A DNA stretch of 64,000 bases from Acanthacorydalis orientalis (lineage: Eukaryota > Arthropoda > Insecta > Megaloptera > Corydalidae), in contig CM068313.1 in assembly GCA_034766995.1 (NCBI GenBank), positions 30,146,825 to 30,210,824 on the forward strand. The letters run 5' to 3'. Within the stretch, counting starts at the first letter, position 1. Each line of letters begins with the position of its first letter. This document shows, piece by piece, positions 49,741 to 60,779 of the stretch. The notes below the pieces were generated by a model. That model had not been told where the DNA came from. It did no database searches and saw only the letters and a list, made by a program, of their open reading frames with translations. The position numbers and the translations under genes were made by a program.

Positions 49741-50130
49741 ACAGCGAGACAATAAGGATTTCAGACAAAAGGACCACATCGTAGATCATCAGAAACCACA
49801 ACAGAGATTCACCACGAAGCATCATGCACGTATATTTCAATTTAATAAACTCACCGCGACCGCCTGCGTGTGTCGTTTTGAAATTTAAAATATGCGTCTA
49901 CTCAAAAAAACATCAGAAAAACATCAAGTAAAACAAAATGACCATATTATATTTTCGTCGTTCGCTATGAATGAGGCAAATGAAAAAGAAAGAAAGGACC
50001 CGGAGTACTTCTTTACTCGTGTCTCCGTTACTGCAATAATGCCCGAATTACCAGTCATATTTTATACGAGGCATGACGGTGATTTTTCTACAGACTGATA
50101 TGTCACGTGCTCAGAATGGTGTGATGAAAA
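49740..50130. other. GC-richer island with short open frame
   Basis: About 390 bp with CACCGCGACCGCCTGCGTGTG, and TGTCACGTGC (E-box CACGTG) at about 50101. The plus strand is open for 68 codons from the ATG at 49892, with a Glu/Lys-rich middle (NEANEKERKDPEYFF). No domain is recognised. It could be a conserved element or a small exon. Confidence 0.3.
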
Positions 50131-51400
50131 TATTATGATCGCATCAAATGTATGCTTTATTTATTGATATTATTCCTACGTTCAACAATACCAATTATTT
50201 ATTTATATGCTTCCTTGCTTCTCTTTTATTATCTGTACATTTCTGTTATTCGTTTCTTTAGTTAGTAAGAAATAACTTTATTTTCATATTTATAATTTAA
50301 CCAAAAAAAGTATAATTTAGTCTCATTCCTAAAATATATTTAAATTTATCAAAGACAGCATATATATAAACGAAAATATTTGAAAAGTATTAGTAATTAA
50401 TTATTTTGAAGATATAATTTGAATCTGAATTTAGTAATCATTTAGTTGAAACACAACTAAATGATTACTAAAAAAGCAGTTTGGGAAATATGTCTAAATT
50501 CCTAAATCCTTCGAAAATTTTTATTATCTGCAGATGATGAGAATATCATGGACGGATCACATAAGACATAAAAATAATAAATACGAGAATACAAATTCTG
50601 AAAAAGAAAAAACGCATATTGAAGTTGTCTGTACCGAAAAATAGAATATTTTGGGAATAATATTTGTATATACATTTATTCATAAAAATAATTTATAGAA
50701 GATAGAAGGTAAACAGTAACTGAGAAAAAAATCGTTTTCTTAACGAATATATAAGTGGACATCCTATGAGTGGAAAATAATGTTCTACGAGACGAATATT
50801 AGCTTTGGTTTGCAGTAATTTCTTAGATAATATAAAAAACATGTAATATCGAAATATCTAAAATCACAGAATTGAAATGAATATTAATTTTCAATGTGTT
50901 TGACCAAAAAAAAAAAATAAGAACAAAGATACTCAAAAACTCTAAAAGGTACAAGAAATAGATTTTATAGATTTATATAATCTTGTACACAATTTTCAAA
51001 TCAATAAGTTTAACGCTCAATAATATAATACAAATAAAAATATAAATAAACATGAATTACAATTATTATGCGAGTATTAGTGATAACAAGCGAATTTCCA
51101 AAATAATTATTTAAAAAATAACGATGTAATTGTATACATTAAAACAGAGAATAATAAAATTATTATCATCTCTCAAAAATTATTATTTATGTCAAATATT
51201 GGTTGAAAAAAATGTATTTAATTTAATGTTTGTATTACAGACAATGCCTAGGGGATTTTAATTTACTAGTCAAACTATTTTGAAATAAATATTAAAAATA
51301 TTCAATTACAAACAATATCAATATTTTTTAAATATACATTTCAATTTTTATAAAATTGTATTTGTTTAACATTTTGAAACTGTATATTAACTTTACAGAA
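50131..51400. other. AT-rich background, no gene
   Basis: Holds the perfect 19-bp hairpin at 50430; otherwise nothing resolved. Confidence 0.45.
50430..50472. repeat. Perfect 19-bp hairpin, 5-nt loop
   Basis: The arm TTTAGTAATCATTTAGTTG (50430-50448) is matched base for base by 50454-50472, with loop AAACA. It is the longest perfect non-TA inverted repeat I found in the window. Confidence 0.9.
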
Positions 51401-51404
51401 ACGA

Positions 51405-51425
51405 ATATATATATATATATATATA
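51405..51425. repeat. Short (TA)n tract
   Basis: About 21 bp at the low edge of the island at 51430. Confidence 0.9.
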
Positions 51426-51429
51426 GACA

Positions 51430-51840
51430 TATGTAAAATAGATAAGACAATCTATGGGATAGTAACCATATTCACCTGTGGATGTGGTCTTCTTGGCTGT
51501 TAGAGAAACGACACCATCTAAGCTCATTATACTAATGACGTATGTATATCTCGAAATAAGTAAGTAGCTGCAAGGTAGACAGCTAGTTAGATATAAGATA
51601 TACATGTCGCTTTCTTAAAGACATATTCATATAGCCAGAATGTCGTCTTTGAGTAGCAACAGAAGCTGAAGTAGGCAAGATGTGTAAAGAACGGAGACGA
51701 GTAGACGAGTAAAGCAAAGAAGTAGGTGGAGGTTGTGCATGAAAAGTAACCACGTTGCTAAAGTGAGATGAGGGTGTTTCCGGTTCCTTTCGTTACCAGG
51801 TGTCGGAGATGAAGAGATATGACCAGTCATGAAGATGATT
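51430..51840. other. GC-richer island, best exon candidate
   Basis: About 410 bp of balanced composition. It houses the minus-strand frame at 51586-51792 and an overlapping 67-codon ATG frame (51627-51830) that is Leu-rich and judged a shadow. TATGACGT- and CACCTG-like words occur. The edges are abrupt, with AT-rich DNA and a TA tract on the low side. Confidence 0.35.
51586..51792 (-). CDS. Candidate internal exon (69 codons, minus)
   Basis: The frame lies between a TAA at 51795-51793 and a TAG at 51585-51583. It reads RKEPETPSSHFSNVVTFHAQ, then PPPTSLLYSSTRLRS, ASVATQRRHSGYMNMS and RKRHVYL. Ser/Thr/Pro-rich with basic clusters, it looks like a cytoplasmic linker or tail. YMNM is a form that, when phosphorylated, binds PI3-kinase p85 SH2 domains in known receptors. 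There is no ATG at the start. A possible acceptor ends AACGAAAG just inside, with pyrimidines upstream; the donor would have to be a weak GTATAT. The chance of such a frame in an island this GC-rich is not negligible. Confidence 0.28.
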
Positions 51841-52013
51841 TAATTCAGCGCATAAACAAAATATTGTCGACTTTGAAGCAAAATGTTTATCATACGTTGA
51901 AATCTTTTCAGGATCTATTGAATCATGAAGTTGAAATGTACTGATGAAAAATATTTCCGTGAAAAGTTAGTCTTAATACAAATAGAGGAATATATAAACA
52001 CTCATGCTTACAT

Positions 52014-52015
<2 letters not shown>

Positions 52016-52089
<74 letters not shown>
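52016..52089. repeat. (TACA)n-(TA)n tract
   Basis: ACATACATACATA leads into about 62 bp of TA. Confidence 0.95.
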
Positions 52090-52093
<4 letters not shown>

Positions 52094-53523
52094 CATATAA
52101 AATATACAAACGTATTAATATGTATCTATTTTAAGTATACTGAAAAGTCATGCATATTTTCCATACATGTAAACATCAAATATACAAACTATTGAAGAAA
52201 ATATAAAGATTTGCAACGTTTGTACGAGTATTAGATAAAATGAAATGAAAACATCCCGGGGCAACATTCGTTTGAATGATTTTTCTATCTAATAGAATGC
52301 TTTATTTGTAAAAATACCGCTTTGCATTCTTTGCCGTTGGGTTATTACACCAGTTCTTTCATCTCTTCAAGTTTCAAAAAAAGTATTTGTACTCGTCTGT
52401 TGCCTTTAATGTCACAATGTATATTATCAAGGTATTATAATGTTATCTTTTTAGAACGAAATTATATGATTTACTTAAATTTCAATTCACGTGTCCAATT
52501 CTAATTAAATTTACATTATTTGTAGAATCAACTTGCGGTAATTTGACACTTGCAAAAACTAAGATACTTACATTTATGTTATATATATATAGGTATAAGA
52601 AATTTATATTACTAGAGCAAAATTTCAGTTCTGTTCTATTATATTATTTAAGTTATTTTTTTAAAAAATGATTTGCTAGTATATTTGTATTTATTTATAT
52701 AATTATATAGTCTATTTGTTATACTAATAAAGTATTATTATGCCATTTAATTACTTATATTTTCTGTATCTTAGAGAGTAAAACTGAAACATTTGATTTG
52801 TTATATATATATATATTGATATTCATAACATAGAATAATTCCTAAAATTGTCTAAAAATGGACACTATTTTGTATATTAATATATAATATTTATTTTATA
52901 GAACTTTAGATCCTATATATTTACAATAATTGAAACAAATTGTATCTCTGTGAACACTTTTATTGATATTGAATTGAATTGATGCTCTATGGTAAAAAAA
53001 ACCTACAGCAATATATAATACTCAATTGTTGTTTTAATATTTATGTTATAATTTAGATATGAAATTATTATAAATATTATCAATAAATTGTATATAGATA
53101 TAATAATGATTTATTTAAATGATACGAGTTAATTCAAGAACACAAAATTCGATTCACACCGAGGAACAATATATTATATTTATTTGTAATAAATTTAAAA
53201 ACAAATCGAATAAATATAACCTAACAGTAGCAAATACTCCAAGAATTTTATGCAAATATTGTTTTATAATAGGTTTCAATTATTATAATCGTTGCAGATA
53301 AAAAATTATTATTTCTTTAGAAAAATAATAGACACATAGGTCAATAATAAAAAATTATATGATGAAAAAATGTAATGAAATATTTAGTTTTTGATATTTG
53401 TAATATATGTAAATATAAAGAGATAAAAACAATTATATAGAAATTAAAACTATACACAATTTATTTTCGTAATAAAATTTCATAGGAAATGAAGTAAGCA
53501 ATTAAAGTTATATGTGAAGGATA

Positions 53524-53526
<3 letters not shown>
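52090..53526. other. AT-rich background, no gene
   Basis: Plus frames at 52322-52504 and 53119-53301 (60 codons each) have no motifs. Short TA runs at 52580 and 52803. Confidence 0.45.

Positions 53527-53585
<59 letters not shown>
53527..53585. repeat. (TA)n tract
   Basis: 59 bp uninterrupted. Confidence 0.95.
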
Positions 53586-53587
<2 letters not shown>

Positions 53588-53594
53588 TAAACTT

Positions 53595-53800
53595 GTAGAC
53601 TGAACAGACATTCGTGCAAACTCCGCAGGTCAGTATTGTATTTTCACAAATCATTTGTTACTGAGAGGCCTTTTAACTAAATGTACTATTGTTGAACCGG
53701 GTGTGGTCGCCTTGGGAAGCCTCTCACTAGACATACATCTGTTTGGACAGGTACACTGCGGAAAATTTATTTGGTACGTGTTGGAAATACAATTTTACAC
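53595..53800. other. GC-richer island
   Basis: About 205 bp including AACTCCGCAGGTCAG, GAACCGGGTGTGGTCGCC and GGAAGCCTCTCACTAG, between two (TA)n tracts. Confidence 0.28.
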
Positions 53801-53813
53801 TGCATATATAGGC
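53604..53813 (+). CDS. Unassigned open frame (70 codons)
   Basis: Opens after the TGA at 53601 and closes at the TAA at 53814, in a GC-richer island. It reads TDIRANSAGQYCIFTNHLLL, then GVVALGSLSLDIHLFGQVHC. Hydrophobic and protein-like, but with no ATG start and no recognised domain. A 65-codon minus frame overlaps and is mostly TA repeat. Chance is the leading alternative. Confidence 0.15.
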
Positions 53814-53835
53814 TAACATACACACAAATACATTT

Positions 53836-53838
<3 letters not shown>

Positions 53839-53881
<43 letters not shown>

Positions 53882-53901
53882 ATATATATATATATATATA
53901 T
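53839..53901. repeat. (TA)n tract
   Basis: Broken once by GTATGTATA. Confidence 0.95.
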
Positions 53902-54019
53902 GTATTTGAAAGTATATGTAGCATTGAATTAAAATTCCAATGTGTGAAATGTAATGTGCAGTGGATTTTTCGTTTATAATAGATTTTTGTATTCGAATGA
54001 AAAATATTCCAAGGTAGTG

Positions 54020-54022
<3 letters not shown>

Positions 54023-54064
<42 letters not shown>

Positions 54065-54078
54065 ATAGATATAGATAT
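54023..54078. repeat. (TA)n tract grading into GATATA
   Basis: One TTTATA break, then TATAGATATAGATATT. Confidence 0.93.
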
Positions 54079-54176
54079 TAATTTAAGTAATTTGCTTAAT
54101 GACATCAATAAATGTAAAATTTTTCTATCTTATTATGAATAATAATTCCTTTTTCAATAACAATTGTTTTTTAAAT

Positions 54177-54252
54177 ACCGTGAGGCTCTGCCCCTTACTC
54201 GCTACGCTCATCGACTCGAAGGGACATCGTCTCCCGCTCGATCTCCGCTAAC
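54177..54252 (-). repeat. GC-rich dispersed module, copy 2
   Basis: Read on the minus strand, this contains AGCGTAGCGAGTAAGGGG (54208-54191), followed by CAGAGCCTCACGG. Upstream of the word lie GAGCGGGAGACGATG and CCCTTCGAGTCGATG. It stands out sharply from an AT-rich surround and has no open frame of interest. Confidence 0.6.
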
Positions 54253-54419
54253 AAATAACAAAAATTAACAAATTATACGCGCAAATAATCAGCGTAAAAA
54301 TTTAAGTCGTACATTTTTTTATAGAAAAAGTTTATGAAAATTAACGAAATACAATGTTAAAATGTGTAGCATTTTTTTTTTAGTGAATACAATATTTTGA
54401 ATAAATGTTATCAGTTTAC

Positions 54420-54800
54420 ATTGAAATCATACACAGTGCATACTTTCGTACCGAAAACTGTGGTAGTGCACAGTTTCGATATCTTTTGCCCCTCCTGTGG
54501 TTATATTCTACATAGCTGACTGTAATTAAGAGCCACCATAAAGCGAATGTTTAAGCGTTTTTAATGTGAGTTTCTATTCTACAAATCGGTCCCTCTCGTA
54601 ACGAAACAGGAGTCCCATGGTGTTGTGGTATGAGAATGAACACCGTACGCCTCTTTCGTTGAAACCGTAAAAGAACTACATACATGTAGCTGATCTTAAC
54701 CAATCAGAACCGGGTCCACACGATAATTTGTGATCGGGGATGGAAATGGTTAACATGCTTCTTGTATAGAATAGCGGGAAGAGGGCATTACGAGGAGGTA
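54420..54800. promoter_or_regulatory. GC-richer island with CCAAT word
   Basis: About 380 bp. AACCAATCAGAACCGGG at about 54700 is a close NF-Y/CCAAT match. Nearby are CCCCTCCTGTGG, CCCTCTCGTAACG and GCGGGAAGAGGG. No coding frame is seen. A distal promoter or enhancer is plausible; it lies 170 bp after GC-rich module copy 2. Confidence 0.32.
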
Positions 54801-55079
54801 GTCTAAACGAAAAATAAAAAAAATTGTTTTATCGAAAATTTACGATCGAATTATTTTTTATATATAAAATTCTAAATAAATATATTTAAAAATATTCTCT
54901 TACAAATTTTTATTACCAATAAAACATTTTTAATAAATCGTTAAAAGACTGTGATTGTGAAAATATTTTATTAAAAATGGTTTATACATTTCTTATATAT
55001 TTCTACGTAAAAAGAGTATTTTAATTTTATACAGACAATTTCAGCCTCACATTGTAAAAGTTTTCGTTTCAGCCAACTG

Positions 55080-55390
55080 ATATTAAATCGATGTTCGACG
55101 GGTACTTCAATTTATTTTCAGCACCTTATGGCTAACGTCTTCTTATTGCATCAATAGATCAAAATCTGCGGTTGAAAGTCCAATGAGAATTTCCTTACCG
55201 TGTCAGCAGGTGTGTAAAGTACGTACGTCGAAGAAAATGTGCTGGTATTAATGGAAAGTTGGATTAATTAAATGATTAGCTTAATGAAAAATATTAATTA
55301 TAGTTCGTAATTAACTACATATCAGCTGCGTCGCTGTAAATCTCTAGTGGAGTTTCAATCGAGATCTTTTCAAACTGATACTGTGGTGAT
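55080..55390. promoter_or_regulatory. Island with homeodomain-like cores and E-box
   Basis: Contains GTCAGCAGGTGTG (E-box CAGGTG) and ACGTACGTCG. TTAATTAAATGATTAGC and CGTAATTAAC (paired TAAT/ATTA cores) follow, then CAGCTGCGTCGCTG. The TAAT cores are common by chance at this composition; their clustering next to GC-rich DNA is the reason for listing it. Confidence 0.3.
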
Positions 55391-56032
55391 AAATATATGG
55401 ATTTAAAGTTTAATTTGCAAAATAACTTCATTGAGAAGTTTGTTTAATTAACTCTATTTTTAGAATATCGATTTGCAATACTTTTCTTATTGCGATATTA
55501 AGTAATTGATTTGTTTTCATATTTATTGATTAGCTGAATCTAATATTTATATTAGATATATTTAATACACTTCTGTTTAATTTGCCGTATTTAATAAAAG
55601 ATCATGCTTCCTGATATTTAAAATTAAATTATTTAGAGACAAATGTTTTTAATTTCAATTTAATATATAAATAAATATACTCGTTTTATTTTCATAAAAT
55701 AATATATTATTTGGAAAAATGTATAATGAAACATTTTAATTTTTTCATCTTATTTGTTTAAGTAAAAAGAAACTTAATTTGTACATATTCAAGACCTTAA
55801 TAGTTACATATAAAATAGATACATAAACATTTATTCAATTATATAAGAAAGATAATAAAGAAAAGATTTAATTTTTAATAACAATCTGAATATAATATTT
55901 TTTAATTCACTTTTATTTAAGGTTATCTTTAAATATGCTTCTTTAAATGTAAATTGATGTAAGAAAAATATTATAAAATTAAGTAGTAAATATTTATATA
56001 CTTTTAAAGTGGTCGACATTATATATACATAC

Positions 56033-56036
<4 letters not shown>

Positions 56037-56065
<29 letters not shown>

Positions 56066-56106
56066 TGTATGTATGTATGTATGTATGTATATATATATAT
56101 ATATAT
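56037..56106. repeat. (ATGT)n-(TA)n microsatellite
   Basis: About 13 perfect ATGT units (to 56090), then 16 bp of TA. It is the only sizeable tetranucleotide array. Confidence 0.96.
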
Positions 56107-56337
56107 TATAATTGATTTTTTTAAAAAAATACAATTATACTTTTGTACTTTTTTAATTTAAAGAACTGTATTTTTCCAACTGCCATTTATCAAATCAGTA
56201 TGAGTAATATCAAAATAATGTATATTGAATAGTTATCTATTACATTTTCAATTTGGTACAACTATGCATACATGTAAACACATGCTCAGGTCTGTGGACA
56301 GTGTCGCAAATACTATTTCCATTATGTATATTGAATA

Positions 56338-56649
56338 TCATATTTCATTGATGTGGCTCCTTGCAATGTAATTTAAGACAGGATGCCGATAAGATGCGCT
56401 GTCTATCCCATACGTCGAGTTCATATCTTTGTTTATGACTCGCGGATGTTGTGCTGCCATTTGTGTAACACCGATGCTTCCACCAAAGTGGACATTGATA
56501 TATGAAAGAAGATATACTTCAGAAATTGAAGAAAGCCTTAAATGTACTACGTACTTATGTAGTCTATTTAAAATGTAAAAATATCTTTCTAAGAAAAAAA
56601 TCTTCCGTTGTACATACAATATGTAAAAGAATTCTATATCATTTTTCAT
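56338..56649 (-). CDS. Hypothetical ORF, 103 aa
   Basis: A complete ATG-to-stop frame on the minus strand. The N-terminal 45 residues are Phe/Tyr/Ile/Lys-rich and look like AT-rich background. The C-terminal half comes from a GC-richer island and reads VHFGGSIGVTQMAAQHPRV, then NKDMNSTYGIDSASYRHPV. No domain, signal or membrane segment is clear. No promoter or poly(A) context distinguishes it from chance. Confidence 0.2.
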   Translation of the reverse strand: MKNDIEFFYILYVQRKIFFLERYFYILNRLHKYVVHLRLSSISEVYLLSYINVHFGGSIGVTQMAAQHPRVINKDMNSTYGIDSASYRHPVLNYIARSHINEI

Positions 56650-56745
56650 ATATTATTTTTTATTAAAGGTGTATAATTTTGAAAATATTTAATTAATTTT
56701 ATAACATTATATATATTTATTATTTTTACTTATTCATTTCTCTCT

Positions 56746-56750
<5 letters not shown>

Positions 56751-56824
<74 letters not shown>
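56751..56824. repeat. (CT)n-(TA)n microsatellite
   Basis: 26 bp of pure CT joined directly to 48 bp of TA; preceded by TTCTCTCTTCTTT. Confidence 0.96.
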
Positions 56825-56827
<3 letters not shown>

Positions 56828-58219
56828 AGATGGCATTTACTCGCCCATTATTTTTTTGTTCGAAGTAATTCTCTTGAACGTAAAAGTTAATTACCATAAT
56901 ATTAATATTATTATTTAATACCTTGATATTAAATGATGTTCATTAAAGGCATATAATTTTATTGTAAATTAATTTATTACTAATAAAATAGATATATTAA
57001 TAAATTTATAAAAAATGATAAATTTGAAAAATATAATTTGTCGGTATAGATTTAATCGTTATTTAATTATTTTTATTATACAATATTTTTTAACTTTTTT
57101 AACATAGATTTAGACATTCTGTTCGAAAATAAGAATTAACTGCCGATATTTTGAGAAATTAAGAATTATTTTGGAAAATTTGTATTCTTTATATTCATTA
57201 AAATTATTTTTTTGGAGTATTTGACAAGAATAAATTGAAATTCTTTATCTAATACTGAATTTATATTTTATTAAAACAATAATTCCTGCATAAAATAAAT
57301 ACTGATAATAATAGTATTTTTCTTTGGAAATTGTATACTGGATACAAGCAAAACAAATAAAAACACGATTTTAGAACATAATTAATATTTTCGAATGATG
57401 AAATTCATATGAAACAGTTTAGAACTTCAGCATGATATTATTTTATTAAATACAAAGGTTTATGATAACATCAAAAAATAGTTGAAAATATTTATCTGTT
57501 TGAATACAAGCACAAACTTTTCTATTAAAAAAAACTAATTGATCTTCTATGTTTAACTACTCTGGAAACGTGTAACATTGATATATGTGGTAGTAGTTAA
57601 CAGACTATTTATTGGAACATGTGCTAAAGTTCCCATTATCTTTATTTTTTTCATTTGACTTGACTTTTTGTTCATCGTATGAAACTTTCTTATTATATAA
57701 AAGGAAATAGTCTATATGTAATTATAATTTGCATTATTTTTATAGTTTCAAACTAAATTATAAAGTTTACCATTACAATATTAATAAACTATATTTTTTA
57801 GTTTATCTATTTTTAAATTAATTTTTTTTTAAATATTAATATTTACTATTAAATAATTTGAGAAATATATCATAAACAATATTGTCAAGTAAATGTAAAG
57901 GCATCAATATAAAACAATTTACGAAGTAAAAGTACTTGAATACAAATTACACTTTTAATACAAAACATTTTTTAGTATTCTTAAATGTTTGTTTCTTTTT
58001 AAGAATCGTGATAATATTTATTGCAATAATAATTAAAATTAAAAAGTGAAACCAAAACAAATAAATATAACTAATAAAAAATAACTTTTAGTACAACAGA
58101 AATAAACAACGATTAAAGATTCTACTCTTAAACATTTTTTTTACACGCGATAGTATCGAGTAACAAATAAAATGAAAACCGAAACATCTTCACTTGAAAA
58201 TTCAATAGAAACTAAAAAA
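56825..58219. other. AT-rich background, no gene
   Basis: No TA array, hairpin or frame of interest seen in 1.4 kb. Confidence 0.5.
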
Positions 58220-58445
58220 AACTGTATTTCAAGATTGTAGGATACAACAAAGCGACAGACAAGCACGCACGATCTTGTTACTCAAACGATCTGCTATGTG
58301 AATTGTGCTCTGTGTAGGAAAAAGGTAAGAGAAAAGGAAGTGACGATAGAGAGAAAAATCGAACTCTTTCGAGAGAAAATGTCGTGACATGTTTTTACAC
58401 AAAATAAAAATAAATAAAATATTTATACGGCGCATTGTCGCGACT
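58220..58445. other. Small GC-richer island
   Basis: About 225 bp with CAAAGCGACAGACAAGCACGC and ATACGGCGCATTGTCGCGAC (58426-58445). A 68-codon minus frame crosses it without a recognised motif. Confidence 0.25.
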
Positions 58446-58540
58446 TTTATGATTTATTGCTTTGTTGCAAATTTCTATCACGTCAATATACATTGTATTC
58501 GTGTTATGTTTCATTGATTTCTTCCAATATATAAATACTA

Positions 58541-58623
<83 letters not shown>

Positions 58624-58631
58624 ATGTGTGT
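58541..58631. repeat. (TA)n tract ending in TG-rich DNA
   Basis: Broken once by TTTATATTTATA; ends GTGTGTGTATGTGTGTGCGTG. Confidence 0.95.
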
Positions 58632-59148
58632 GCGTGTTTATAGTTCTTATAGTTTGAATACAAAACTTTTATTAAAGTTTTATATTAGTTTAAATATCAA
58701 CAATATTAGTTTTTAATTGAAATTTAAGTACTTTCAAGAAAAAATAGTATTCATTTAAAATTGTTTTTACAGTAGATTATATATTTTTTTTAAAAAAAAT
58801 AATTAATCATTAAACAGTTGTATTTTTGTTTATAATAATCTATGATATACATATATAAAACTGTAGATATTTTCCAAAAAATATAAATATCTAAAAATAT
58901 ATGTCTTAATGGAGGAAGTATATCACTATTATTATCACTTAGTGAAAATCACTATCACTTATTGTGAAAAATGAATTAACATTTTCATATGCCAATTGAT
59001 AATGAAAGGAAAATAATTTGAAATATTTTTGGGAATAAAGAGTGTTTAGAAAGCAGTTCTAAACAACCAAAAAATGCTTTTTCATTTCTGAATTTATATG
59101 ACAAATAATTATATTTTATACAAGATTGATTTTTTTTAAATAAAGTAT

Positions 59149-59151
<3 letters not shown>

Positions 59152-59196
<45 letters not shown>
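59152..59196. repeat. (TA)n tract
   Basis: 45 bp, just downstream of the minus frame at 59222. Confidence 0.95.
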
Positions 59197-59199
<3 letters not shown>

Positions 59200-59221
59200 T
59201 ATATGACTATAATCATAGTAT

Positions 59222-59608
59222 TTAAAAAAGTAGTTCTTTTGTCAAAATTATGAAGTGTTTGATAAAATACTCGACTTTCGATTTTTTAAAATGAAACTGA
59301 TCTGTAAAACAAAACTGACTATTGACAAAAAATTTTTTTTCAATTAATAACTTCGTTTGAAATTCAATTTTAGCAAATTTCATCTTAATTTCATTTAAAA
59401 CTTTTCTTAATTTCAAACGATATTTTCTACACGCGAATTGATTTTTATTTATTATTAAACCGTAAAATTTCATAATTAATATTAAATATAGAATTCTGTA
59501 GAAGAATGTTTTATTTAAAACATGTAATATATTTATACTTAGAAGAGAACGATTCTGTATATTTTCATACGAATAAGTAATATTGTATATAACGACGTCA
59601 CATTTCAA
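59222..59608 (-). CDS. Unassigned long open frame (128 codons)
   Basis: The longest non-repeat open frame of the window, in strongly AT-rich DNA where stops are frequent. The first codon is TTG after a TGA; the first ATG is at 59473-59471, leaving 83 residues. The sequence is Lys/Phe/Ile/Leu-rich, with an amphipathic-looking middle (KLRKVLNEIKMKFAKIEFQT) and a Phe-rich end. No conserved motif is recognised. It also contains a 12-bp inverted repeat. It could be a decayed element, an exon, or a chance frame in a stretch biased towards lysine and phenylalanine codons. Confidence 0.22.
   Translation of the reverse strand: MKCDVVIYNITYSYENIQNRSLLSINILHVLNKTFFYRILYLILIMKFYGLIINKNQFACRKYRLKLRKVLNEIKMKFAKIEFQTKLLIEKKFFVNSQFCFTDQFHFKKSKVEYFIKHFIILTKELLF
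59353..59420. repeat. 12-bp inverted repeat inside an open frame
   Basis: TCGTTTGAAATT (59353-59364) and AATTTCAAACGA (59409-59420) are exact reverse complements 44 nt apart, inside the minus-strand frame at 59222-59608. Confidence 0.7.
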
Positions 59609-59629
59609 TCAGAAAATTATGATTAGAAA

Positions 59630-59830
59630 ACCGTAGCTTGGTTGAGTATACCATTTTGCCAAATGAAACGAAGGCGTTTATAATTCTTGAAGCCTTTTAA
59701 TTAATTAGTTACACAAAGTTATGTGAAATGCTTTCTGTACTGATGAAATACAGTAAACACGTGACATATAGTAGGTGCTGAATCATGTGCTTTGTGTATA
59801 CGTGAAAGTTTTACTTGGGTTTAAGAGATA
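59630..59830. other. Small GC-richer island
   Basis: AACCGTAGCTTGGTTGAGTA, AACGAAGGCGTTTATAATTC and AACACGTGACATATAGTAGG (E-box CACGTG at 59758-59763). No frame. Confidence 0.22.
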
Positions 59831-59846
59831 TATCAAATATATCTCT
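59824..59846. repeat. Perfect 10-bp hairpin
   Basis: AGAGATATAT (59824-59833) pairs with ATATATCTCT (59837-59846), loop CAA. Confidence 0.7.
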
Positions 59847-59977
59847 AATAATTATTATTTATTGCTAATGAATATTGAACAGAATAATATTTTTTTATGG
59901 TTTTCAAACAGTAACTTTTCTTTCTAAGGTGTCATTTTCAAATTGTATTTTTACAGAAAATAACCTTAAAACGTTCA

Positions 59978-59980
59978 CAC

Positions 59981-60032
<52 letters not shown>

Positions 60033-60084
60033 CAAATAGGTATATATATATATATAACAAATAGGTATATATATACATATATAT

Positions 60085-60129
<45 letters not shown>

Positions 60130-60136
60130 CATATAT

Positions 60137-60190
<54 letters not shown>

Positions 60191-60241
60191 AATATATTAT
60201 ATATATATACATATATTATATATATATATATATATATATAC
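59978..60241. repeat. TA-rich minisatellite with AACAAATAGG units
   Basis: Two adjacent 25-bp units begin AACAAATAGG (60031 and 60056), each followed by (TA)n. The facing word CACCTATTT at 59978 makes an inverted repeat with them across about 45 bp of TA. The rest to 60241 is TA with ACATA, TATTATA and AAATATA breaks. Confidence 0.9.
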
Positions 60242-60779
60242 ATATTAATATAAATATTAATGTATTCATATATTGAAATTACATTCATCATATTAGTGAT
60301 TGATTCATAGCTTTTATTCAAGTAATGTATCAAATTTTAAAGAAAAATCTTCGAGGTTTTGAAATTTCAGATTTAGATTGTTAAACAAGTTAAAAACAGC
60401 CATCACAATTCGATAGGTATTAAGAAGATTGTATACATAAAGAAAACAATTAAAATTATTATTGTTAGAAAAAAAATGTTATAGCATAAAATAACCTCGT
60501 CTTGTAAATACAGAATAATAAATCATAATAAATGTATGTATAAAATAAATTAATCGGAATTATTTCTTATAAATGAAAAGCATAATTCAGTTTTTAGAAA
60601 AAAATACTTTCAATAAAACTATATACGTATAGAGAACCAAAGATCTATGAATTACTAATTTTGAAACAATTTCTACTTAAGGAAATATATAGAAATTAAA
60701 TAATTTTTCTTTTGTTATTAATTGTCATATATTTTCCCTCCTTTTTTAAATTAAATCACGTTATTTTTACTTATGTAAA

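Noticed and set aside
51627..51830. 67-codon ATG frame, Leu-rich, minus strand
   Set aside because: Overlaps the more protein-like frame at 51586-51792; its Leu runs come from CTT/CTC-rich DNA.
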